Assembly: GCA_003427395.1 (NCBI GenBank)
Contig: BFEA01000154.1
Coordinates: 2,070,561-2,094,047 of the forward strand
DNA length: 23,487 nucleotides
DNA from: Chara braunii
Lineage: Eukaryota > Streptophyta > Charophyceae > Charales > Characeae
Direction: 5' to 3'
Below the pieces are notes generated by a model, which was not told the origin of the DNA, searched no databases, and worked only from the letters and a program-made list of their open reading frames with translations. The translations under genes were made by a program, and so were the position numbers. This document shows, piece by piece, positions 16,333 to 23,487 of this stretch (positions are counted from its first letter, which is position 1; the number at the start of each line of letters is the position of its first letter).

Positions 16333-16756
16333 TCTGGACGTTATTGCGGTCAGATTCATTTAGGTCTGGCTGTATTTGCGGTCAGATGCATTTAGGAAAG
16401 TGCTACCGGTAGGGTGAGCATGGCCTCAGTCTGCAATCTGCGATGGGTAGACATACTTCCTCTTCCAGCAAGAGATCCTGAAACCCCAAGTTATCTGAAA
16501 GTGATACTTGGAGGCCTAGGAAGAATGGGTCTGGACTCTGAGGCATCCGCTGGACGTTATTGCTGTCAGATTCATCCAGGTCGGGCTGCATTTGTGGTCA
16601 GATGCGTTCAGGAAAGTGCGACTGTGAGTATGCCCTCATTCTGCATTCTGCGATGGGCTTCCTCTTCCAGCAAGAGATCGTGAAACCCCAAGTTATCTGA
16701 CATTAACACGTGGATCAGGCCTATGAAGAATCCGTCTGGACTCTAAAGCACCCACG
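16333..16756. repeat. 217-bp tandem duplication, two copies
   Basis: CTGGACGTTATTGC starts at 16333 and 16550. Both copies contain two GTCAGAT(T/G)C words, TCTGCGATGGG, CTTCCTCTTCCAGCAAGAGA and GAAACCCCAAGTTATCTGA. The second has small deletions. Confidence 0.9.
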
Positions 16757-16803
16757 TGAACACACTCTATACCCCGGTTACCCCCCAGATGCTTCGGAGG
16801 GGG

Positions 16804-16850
16804 TTAAACCACCAGTACTTGGGCCATACATCGGCCACGGGCCTTCCACG
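16804..16850 (-). repeat. GTACTGGTGGTTTAA module, minus orientation
   Basis: TTAAACCACCAGTACTTGGG followed by CATCGGCCACGG equals the reverse complement of the module ending at 15564 (CGCGGCCGAT...GGGCCAAGTAGTGGTGGTTTAA), apart from a few bases. Confidence 0.7.
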
Positions 16851-17149
16851 TCAACGCGCTGCATTCTTAGGGGCTCGGTGGAGGGTTGGAAGCGCTATGG
16901 GGGAGGAAGGTGGCGGGCCCAGGGAAAACTGCCCAATGGAATCCAGTATGTCCTCTTGGATTTCCGTGCATGTGGAAACATGCACGTCGCTGTGTGCAAT
17001 GCCATAAAAGAAAAAAGAGAAAAGAAACTTGCAAGGACGTGAAATGGAAAAGGACAAAAAAAAAGAATAAAGGAAAAGTACAGTTCCCAGAGCATTTTCA
17101 TGATAGCACTTCGACATATGTATCTGGATGCAGTTTCAGCCTAAAGCCA
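16851..17149. other. No gene recognised
   Basis: Unassigned; includes a short direct/inverted GTGCATGTGGAAACATGCAC palindrome-like word at 16966-16985 and A-rich runs. Confidence 0.4.
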
Positions 17150-17520
17150 ATGGCGTTTTCATTGCTTTCGTTTTCTTTTTTTCCACGGAAGAGAGAATCC
17201 TGGCAGTTTCTAGGCTGACTCCCTGTTAGAAACGGGGAGCATCCAAGTGCCTGACACAAAATGAATGTTTTAGGCACTTTCCCAAAGTGAATGTATCCTC
17301 CCTCAATTGTGGGAGAAGTTCCTGTCATGAATCTGAAGGCACTCGCGCTGCACACCATCTTTTCCCCTTTTTTTTTTTTTTTTTGCTGCAAAAGAAAGGA
17401 AAACAAAGAAGAATCTGGGCTGTATCTCACGTGCCCCAAAGGAAAGCACTACCCCGAGAATGTACTCTCCCTCAGTTGTGGGCAGATACTCATGAATAGG
17501 AAGGAGGACGTGCAGCCACC
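17150..17520. repeat. Repeat family C, copy 1
   Basis: Shares with 18540-18960 the hairpin CTCCCTGT-TAGAA-ACGGGGAG (17219-17239), GAATGTATCCTCCCT, GCTGTATCTCA(C/T)GTG, CGAGAATGTACTCTCCCT and a TACTCATGAA word. The order of blocks differs between copies. Confidence 0.65.
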
Positions 17521-17893
17521 TTTTCTGCCGTTCTTTTTTTCTTCTTGTGCAAGGAAAATGAGCAATAGCGAAATGACAATGTCCAGCATGCACAATCACA
17601 TTGAAGGCCAGATAGTAACACAGTGTCCAGAAAGCAGAAATGCACCAATATAACACCAATGAAGAATGGTAACACTGAAAATCAATGTCAACTGGAAACC
17701 AATGTCAATGAGAGCTTGCTCTCGCCACCACCAACATGAGTGTCCAGGTCCTATCTCCCTACTTGGCGCTCGGCGCCCAGCCTACTTCCTACACAGCTAC
17801 AGTCTGCCTACTGATTGACCATGCAACTGTTGACGTCAGCAGCCCACGAAGTACTTGAAGATGTCGCCCATAGCAGACCATCGCCAATACCAG
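17521..17893. other. No gene recognised; possible exon end
   Basis: Unassigned sequence. A frame near 17855-17893 leads into a good-looking splice donor (see the candidate intron). Confidence 0.3.
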
Positions 17894-17992
17894 GTATGTG
17901 CCCTCACATCATCATCATCATCATCATCCTTCTCTCTCGCCCTCTTCTTCACCCATGTCTTCCCTCTGTACACCCGAAGACCACCCCTGCAG
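17894..17992 (+). other. Candidate 99-bp GT-AG intron
   Basis: The donor CAG|GTATGT and acceptor CACCCCTGCAG|GT fit consensus well, and the interval holds an (ATC)n run (17908-17929) and a C/T-rich tract. Removal joins two in-frame stretches and gives a short Ala/Pro/Gln-rich product ending near 18139. The intron length is a multiple of three and is itself stop-free in this frame, so reading-frame evidence is neutral. I recognise no protein. Confidence 0.2.
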
Positions 17993-17999
17993 GTATGGA

Positions 18000-18535
18000 G
18001 GCTGGGCAATGGCGCTGCCCTCGGCTGCGCCCTGCTCCCTGCACGACCGCACGCGCTAGCACCTTGCCTCTCAGCGCCAGCAGCAGCACACGAGCGTCCG
18101 CTCCAGCAGCGCTGCCGCCAGCATGCAATTGCTGAATGAGAGGCCAGGCAGGGAGCTCTTCCCTATATGGAATGAGCCGTCCTGCCTTCGCAGCCTGGCT
18201 GGCCTGGGCCTCGGCCCAGAAGCTTCCGGTAGGACCCAGGATGCTGCGCCTCTGTTGCAGCTACTGGGCCTCATTCAGTTGGGCCTCCCAACTGTCTGTG
18301 TACGAGGCTGCGATTCTCGCCCAGGGCCTGCATCTTTCTGAAAGGCCCGGAAGGCCGCGGAATGTCTCGCTGCTCGGCCTGTGTTTCCCTCAACCGACTC
18401 GCGCGACGAAACTGCCTGGACCCCAAATACGAAACTGGCAGCTGAGGGCCTCTCATGATTTGTTAGGCCCGCCTTCACTTAGGGCGGGCACATTTGCAAA
18501 AGGGTCCCCTTAGGCCTGCCGAGGACCCAGATCCT
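18000..18535. other. GC-rich segment, no gene recognised
   Basis: Base composition is clearly more GC-rich than the flanks. On the minus strand a stretch reading WEAQLNEAQ, a TAG, then LQQRRS continues for about 100 codons, coiled-coil-like but interrupted. A 7-bp hairpin GCCCGCC/GGCGGGC lies at 18467-18489. It may be a decayed coding exon or element. Confidence 0.3.
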
Positions 18536-18664
18536 CGCACTTGCAACAAAAAAAAAAGAAGAAAAAAGGGTAAAAAAACCTCAGCTGTATCTCATGTGAC
18601 TCAAGAAAGAAGAACTCTCTCGAGAATGTATCCTCCCTGAATCCTTGCCATGTACCTCGCACTT

Positions 18665-18701
<37 letters not shown>

Positions 18702-18780
18702 AACTTAGCTGTATCTCATGTGACTCAAGAAAGAACTCTCTTGAGAATGTATCCTCCCTGAATCCTTGCCATGTACTCAT
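18534..18780. repeat. 124-bp tandem duplication within repeat family C
   Basis: CTCGCACTTGCAA, a poly(A), then GCTGTATCTCATGTGACTCA, CTCTC(G/T)(C/A)GAGAATGTATCC-type and CTTGCCATGTAC occur twice. The second poly(A) (18667-18699) is longer. Confidence 0.9.
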
Positions 18781-18960
18781 GAAACTCAAGGCCGTCTCCT
18801 AGAATGCCGTTTTTTTCCATTTCCGTTATTGCAATAGAAAAAAAAAAAGAAGAATAGCGGCAGTATCTGATTGACTCCCCGTGAGAAACGGGGGGCATTG
18901 AAGTCCTGTCACCAATGCAACATCGGGCAGTCTCACGCCTGCACGAGTGAAAACTAGTGA
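18781..18960. repeat. Repeat family C, copy 2 remainder
   Basis: Contains an A-rich run and the hairpin CTCCCCGT-GAGAA-ACGGGGGG (18875-18895), the counterpart of 17219-17239. Confidence 0.65.
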
Positions 18961-19019
18961 GCTACAGCCTGTTTGTTCCTCCTGCTGGCAGCAGGTCCGA
19001 AATCCATGCACAGGCTAAA

Positions 19020-19215
19020 TGGGTTGGATGCGAGCCCCAACTTGCCTGGATGGATTTCGGGCAAAACAGCACCCCAGTGCATCCTGCCCTATGTGCCAGC
19101 ATACATGGCGTGTTTCTGCGAAATGGCTGGGAATCGTACTGGTGGTTTAACCTGGGGAGATCTCTGCCCACTGATCTCAAAACCAGGGCCTTTGCAAGTA
19201 TTTTACAGGAGACAT
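19020..19215 (+). repeat. 97-bp repeat family E unit with GTACTGGTGGTTTAA end
   Basis: GCCTGGATGGATTTCGGGC, GTGCATCCTGCCC, then TTTCTGCGAAATGGCTGGGA and GTACTGGTGGTTTAA (19136-19150). This follows the order at 15208-15440, and similarity continues about 60 bp further (GAGATC...TGCCCA, TTTTACAGGAG). Confidence 0.75.
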
Positions 19216-20061
19216 TTAGCAGGGTGGTAGGGGTGCCAGTTCCTTACCTCTTTCTTCTTTCCTATTCTTTTTTAAGTAAAGGAGCATTATGCTCCCACAG
19301 GCGACACCCTTTGTAAATCTACTGCCTTCTAGACCTTCATTTTACATGTTGATCAAATATAGGCTTATGTTATTTCCTCCCATAGTGCTAGATACACTTC
19401 CACTGGCAGCTCATCCCAGATTGGGCGTTTACTCTCAGCGCCGTTCTGATGGGCAGCCAGCCAATCCGGTTCTGGTAGCTTGGCTTGAACCAGCAGTCAT
19501 GTGCGGAGATATACAACTGACAACATCAATCACGATTGCACAACACGCATTACTCGAAGAGCAAAGACTCGAGGAGCAAGACATGCATTGATCGTAGTCA
19601 AAACACCCACGGGTTTACGCCCATAAGCTCATTATTGACAAATCAACAAGCAAGTTTCAATACTTGTGCAATACTTGTGCTTCCAAAATCTCGCAGTGGT
19701 GGTGAGTATATCGTGTCATGCGCTGCATCAAGTTACTATCCGCCGAAACTTCACCCGAGACTAACCGACATTCACCAACCCTTTACCTGAACGACAACAG
19801 CCGGTTCATCCGGCTGCTATCGCTCTAACATCCGTTGTCAAAGAGGAAAATTACTACTATGATACTATCCCAACCAGCTATATACTACCTCATTGCCTCC
19901 GACTAAAACAACTTCTTCAAACAGCAGAAAAGGACACAGACAAAACAAATTAAAAAATTGAAAAACACACAACCCGCCGAAAGCGGTCGCATACAAAGTA
20001 CCTCGTAGGCACACTTCCTACGTTGTGGACCCAGTCCAGATCTGCGCCGGTTTCTGGAAGA
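19216..20061. other. No gene recognised
   Basis: Unique-looking sequence. The longest frame, about 100 codons, has no motif. On the minus strand just below 20062 short RT-adjacent coding might continue in another frame, but I could not place it. Confidence 0.4.
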
Positions 20062-20880
20062 CTAACACAACTTCAACAGCTGAGCCGTCAGTTTCCATAC
20101 ATTGTCTTTTTTCATTGCGAACCCGTCCAGCACGTTCTGGAAAAACGTGTCCGGGAAACCCTTGGCCCGGAACTCGCGTCTGGGTATCAGCACCTGTATG
20201 CCAGTTCTCTTCCCCAAGCGTTGGAACCCGACATTTGCTTTCCTCAGTCTGTCCGCCAAACAGGAAACCGCCGGCAGGTTGAAATGCAAGGTATCCGACA
20301 GTTTTCCCAGCAGGAGGTTAAGAGCCTTTGACATTTTCTTGTTCAAGGTGTTTACTGGCTCACAGAAAGTCGGACAAATAGGTCGGAAGAGCGCTAGATC
20401 CTTCTGTTTCGGAAGGATATAGCTTCTTCCAGCCTTACCGTCCGCCTTCCATTTGGCCAAATGACCAATCCCCTGCCCAACAAACTCATCATAACCCTGT
20501 GCCCAATAGCTTTCCTCGGACCGAGCAAGAATTTCAAACCCAACAATCCTCACAAACATCTGTTGCATCCCTTCATAATACAGCAGAGGGCACATGACAA
20601 CCGTTTCCCCAGGATTACGATCAACAGGTGTGAAAACCAGTCCTTTATACATAGCCTTCACCCTCCACACTTCCTCGATCGGCAAATCAACCTCCCTTCG
20701 GCATACATCGTTCAGGCATGCTTCAGCCTCCATCAACCGAACGAGTACGCCGGTCTCCCTCCCAATCTTCCACCCTCGAAACCCTTCCTCAATCTCTTCC
20801 TCAATGTGCGGGCCTGGTACCGCAAAGATGATGAATCTTTCCGGACCATTGTGGCTGTGAGTCGAAAGGAGGTCTGGACG
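20062..20880 (-). CDS. Reverse transcriptase fragment, Penelope-like or related
   Basis: The minus strand is open for 272 codons from just after a TAA (20881-20883) to TAG at 20062-20064. There is no clear start codon; an in-frame ATG is at 20733-20731. Counting from the TTG at 20736, residues 35-61 read FTPVDRNPGETVV, then LYYEGMQQMF. This fits the 'aDK..G.vV...dY...m' motif before RT1 in Penelope-like elements. Residues 106-125 read YILPKQKDLALFRPICPTF, like 'LPKiHK...RPIvs'. The stretch after it (NTLNKKMSKALNLLL) fits the following helix. The catalytic FADD-type motif and any GIY-YIG endonuclease are absent, so the element is truncated. Other non-LTR RTs share part of this pattern. A Chara-type RT resemblance is from memory only. 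The frame's integrity suggests a young remnant. Confidence 0.6.
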   Translation of the reverse strand, partial: RPDLLSTHSHNGPERFIIFAVPGPHIEEEIEEGFRGWKIGRETGVLVRLMEAEACLNDVCRREVDLPIEEVWRVKAMYKGLVFTPVDRNPGETVVMCPLLYYEGMQQMFVRIVGFEILARSEESYWAQGYDEFVGQGIGHLAKWKADGKAGRSYILPKQKDLALFRPICPTFCEPVNTLNKKMSKALNLLLGKLSDTLHFNLPAVSCLADRLRKANVGFQRLGKRTGIQVLIPRREFRAKGFPDTFFQNVLDGFAMKKDNVWKLTAQLLKLC

Positions 20881-20883
20881 TTA

Positions 20884-21061
20884 GGATATCTTGGAAGTAA
20901 ACTTTTGCCTATTCAGTGCTGTTCACAATTTCACATATTAAATTTCTGCCTTCAGCCAACAGAGCTTGTAGCAGAAGGGGGTGAGAGAGCCCTCTGATCA
21001 GGGGTTTAGAGCTTGGAAGCGGAGGGCTTCTGAAAGCTTTTTTTTCTGTCAGTCAGTCGTT
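20884..21061. other. No gene recognised
   Basis: Lies upstream of the RT frame on the minus strand; stops in all frames interrupt any continuation I could see. Confidence 0.4.
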
Positions 21062-21180
21062 GGGCTCGCTCCATTACTCATCAAATGCGCAAAATGAGAA
21101 TCAATCTTCCTCTAGAACATCGGATGATAAACCGCCATATTTTTGTCTTTTGTGCATGTGGTGAGAAGTGGAGCGAGGCC
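21062..21180 (+). mobile_element. 120-bp foldback MITE
   Basis: The left end GGGCTCGCTCCATTACTCAT and the reverse complement of the right end (GGCCTCGCTCCACTTCTCAC) pair for about 40 bp. The middle CTTCCTCTAGAACATCGGAT matches the other copies. No convincing target duplication is seen. Confidence 0.85.
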
Positions 21181-21260
21181 TCCACTATGCCTTTCTGCTT
21201 TACCCATTCCCTCCATTTTTCGTGCTTTTGTTTTTAAAGTTTTGAAACAGGAACTCATTG

Positions 21261-21287
21261 CTTCTTCTTCTTCTTCTTCTTCTTCTT
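21261..21287. repeat. (CTT)n microsatellite
   Basis: Nine CTT units. Confidence 0.95.
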
Positions 21288-22371
21288 TTTTTGGTTATTT
21301 CGCTGTTCCTTCGGAATTTCATCCTTTTTTATCGAGGCTTTTTCTTTTCCGTTGGTGGGTGGAAGGGTGGGCTACGCTGCTCTCCGCAGCAGTGCAATGT
21401 GAAGGCAACGCTGGAGGGGTCGACCAGGCAAGCCTATTTTTATGACACGTCCGTAGCGCCAGAGAAATTAGATTAATGTCATTTGTGGCCCGGTGCACCA
21501 CGGATAAGATACTACACTTGATCGGAACGGATACTGCACTCTTATCTATTTTCAGCCAAAAGGCCGAGAAAGGTATAGTTTTATCGAGTTTTGCTTCTCG
21601 TGTTCGCCCCATTATAAGTCCAGAATGGGGTGCTTCCTTTTACCTTTCCCATCTGGCACTCCATTGCACTCGTGTTCTTCCTTTGTCTTATTCTGAGCTT
21701 TTATTTGCACGAACAAATACCCTCAGTGATTCTTTTCTTAAAGCACCAGTACACCACATATCGGGCCGCGGGTGTCAGCATGAAACCTGCACCACTTCAG
21801 AGCCCGCCGTTTTTTTTTTTCAACAGCGGGCCTGGCCGTGCGGCGCCTCCGAGTCTTGCTTGTGGCGACAAAAACTTTCTGCAAGGCTGGGGCCGTGTAC
21901 TAGCGGTTTAAGGATGTAAATCCCAACTTCAGTCCGGTTCTCATCCGAGGCGAATAAGGATCTGCTATTTTGTCATCAACAAAGGTGCTGTTCGATGGTG
22001 CTGTTTGGCCCATTCTGTTAGGCCCAGATCTTTACAGGACCAGTACATCCGTACCTCTTTTTACGAGGCGGATTCCCACTGTGAGCCAAGCTTTACTGAA
22101 ACGCGAGCACGGCTATATCGTTTTAGTTTTGGCTGGCGCCGCCAAACATTTTGGTCTGGTTGCCCCGAGCCTCTTTTTTTCTTTTTTTCTTTTTTCTTTT
22201 TCCGGAGTGACTCAATCATGATTCTCAAGATGGCTGGGGTGATGCACTGGTGGTTTCAGGTGAGAGGTGTTCGTTCTGAAGGGTGGTGGTGTGGACCCTC
22301 TCTGTCGAGTCAGCTTGAAGTATCTCCTACAACCGGTGTTTCGTCTTCTTATAGAAGGGGATATCTCCTTT
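21288..22371. other. No gene; carries three GTACTGGTGGTTTAA-like modules
   Basis: Modules lie at 21738-21752 (TTAAAGCACCAGTAC, minus), 21897-21911 (GTACTAGCGGTTTAA) and 22244-22256 (GCACTGGTGGTTT). The second and third are preceded by GGCTGGGG. Frames of up to about 150 codons lack motifs and run through T-rich tracts. Confidence 0.4.
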
Positions 22372-22406
22372 TGAAAGAAACAAAGAAACAAAGAAACAAA
22401 GAAAGA
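22372..22406. repeat. (AAAGAAAC)n microsatellite
   Basis: About four 8-bp units, partly degenerate. Confidence 0.9.
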
Positions 22407-22453
22407 GAAGTTAGCAATGGCCAGCTCTTGCTTGCAAACATGTTTTCCATAGA

Positions 22454-22522
22454 TCAAGCTTGAATACACCCCATGCTCAAGCTTGAATACACCACATGCT
22501 CAAGCTTGAATACACCACATGT
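22454..22522. repeat. 23-bp tandem repeat, three copies
   Basis: TCAAGCTTGAATACACCACA followed by TGC, starting at 22454, 22477 and 22500. Each unit contains the 10-bp palindrome TCAAGCTTGA. Confidence 0.95.
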
Positions 22523-23135
22523 TCTCATGACACTCAGAGCGGAGATCTCATCATCTTGTGTGCGCAAAGATCCGGTGAGATGCCCCTCGTCCATATCAAC
22601 ATGACATCCAAAAAAAAACAAAAAAAAAACAGACATCCAATCGCTGTCTCACTGGCGGGGTTTGTGCTCGGAACCAGATAAAGTTGATAAACCCATGAGG
22701 ATCTGGATAAAACCTGCAAAAAAGGACACCAATGAGGTCTTTACTGCGCATATGTTACTAACTTACTGGCAAACAGAAGCATGGGACGCGGTATGCTCAT
22801 CTACCCCATACGAGAAAGGCGGTTACCTTGCACCTGAAACTGAAAAATAGATATTTTTTCCCTTATGTTTGTTAACTTTGTTCTTGATTTTTGCCCTTGC
22901 TGCCTGTCTGTTTTCCCTTTTCTCCCCGGAAGTGCACTCCTCACCAATAGCAGGTAGAACCGTAGAACATAGTATATCGCATGGCAAGCCAGCACAATTC
23001 TACCATCACGCCATCACGACCACCGCTAGTTCATTTGTGAGCCGATTCCAGAGGCGGAGTACCGCTGCAAATGCGGAAGTGGACCTGTGACAAACTATTC
23101 CCTTGTATTTCTAAAAGGTTTAAAGGACAAATTAT
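22523..23135. other. No gene recognised
   Basis: Unassigned sequence with short A-runs (22611-22629). A 73-codon frame near 22869-23090 starts with a hydrophobic stretch but has no recognisable family. Confidence 0.4.
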
Positions 23136-23256
23136 GAGTGTGATTCGCTATACTATTTTCAAGCATTTTGCCTCGTGACTCTTGCGTTGCTACGAGAGTG
23201 TGATTCGCTATACTATTTTCAAGCATTTTGCCTCGTGACTCTTGCGTTGCTACGAG
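23136..23256. repeat. Perfect 60-bp tandem duplication
   Basis: Two identical 60-bp units (23136-23195 and 23196-23255), beginning GAGTGTGATTCGCTATACTA and containing CTCGTGACTCTTGCGTTGCT. No mismatch is seen, so the duplication is recent or an assembly artefact. Confidence 0.97.
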
Positions 23257-23487
23257 GGCAATACATGTGACGGCTGCTAGTTGGGTGGCAAGTCCATTTC
23301 TCTGTGTGTTTGTGTTTGAACTGCCATTTCGTCAAAATGGACATCTTTTATTTTTTGAACTAAATGGAAACCGAGTTTTTTGGCCCAAACCTCGTCAAAA
23401 TTTGCTGTTCCTGAGGGTCCGGCGTTTGTAAAACGCTGGACCCCTTGGCTGTACATGGACCAAGCTTGAGACCAGGTACCTCCAGGC
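23257..23487. other. No gene recognised to the window end
   Basis: Short frames only; a small inverted pair GGGTCCGGCGTTT / AAACGCTGGACCCC (23416-23443) could form a hairpin. Confidence 0.4.

Noticed and set aside
20461-20997. 178-codon plus-strand frame opposite the RT fragment
   Set aside because: It is the shadow of the minus-strand frame, which carries the recognisable RT motifs.

Overview
This window looks like non-genic, repeat-packed nuclear DNA of a eukaryote. It contains poly(A)/poly(T) tails, tRNA-derived SINE heads with pol III A and B boxes, terminal-inverted-repeat (TIR) elements with target duplications, a probable solo LTR, a U6 snRNA-like sequence and many mini- and microsatellites. 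There are no operons or bacterial gene arrangements. Two coding remnants, a reverse transcriptase-like frame and a broken unknown protein, remind me from memory of repeat proteins predicted in the charophyte alga Chara. That taxonomic guess is weak (about 0.4) and untested.

Layout. 1-1.3 kb: (GA)n, a retroelement 3' end and a duplicated block. 1.56-2.04 kb: decayed protein remnant (- strand). 2.1-2.85 kb: two SINE-like elements. 3.5-5.6 kb: a second retroelement 3' end, then degenerate direct repeats (blocks A and B) split by an AT-rich insert carrying a 72-codon open frame. 5.7-6.9 kb: repeat family 'A390', a foldback MITE and a SINE. 7.16-7.71 kb: hAT-like element. 7.82-8.20 kb (-): C-terminal part of a THEP1/NTPCR-type NTPase, cut off by A390 copy 2, which is itself split by a 1113-bp TG...CA element flanked by CCGG. 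9.95-10.32 kb: SINE. 10.9-12.2 kb: minisatellite, foldback MITE, Tourist-like MITE and a tandem duplication. 12.8-14.0 kb: SINE head, MITEs, long homopolymers. 14.05-15.56 kb: 31-bp polypurine minisatellite, a SINE and a 97-bp tandem repeat ending in a TTAA-centred hairpin. 15.9-16.8 kb: U6-like sequence and a 217-bp duplication. 17.2-19.2 kb: a duplicated unclassified repeat, a GC-rich stretch and more 97-bp repeat. 20.06-20.88 kb (-): the longest credible coding frame, an RT fragment. 21-23.5 kb: MITE, simple repeats and a perfect 60-bp duplication.

No complete, clearly functional cellular gene is visible. The main story is layered insertion: the two A390 copies date the LTR insertion by giving an empty site, four to five copies define a 120-bp MITE, and SINE copies share heads or tails. 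The best candidates for something unusual are the U6-like RNA with a changed ACAGAGA box, the Penelope-like RT fragment, the THEP1 fragment lacking the Walker B aspartate, and two repeat 3' regions with hairpins whose stems are kept between copies.
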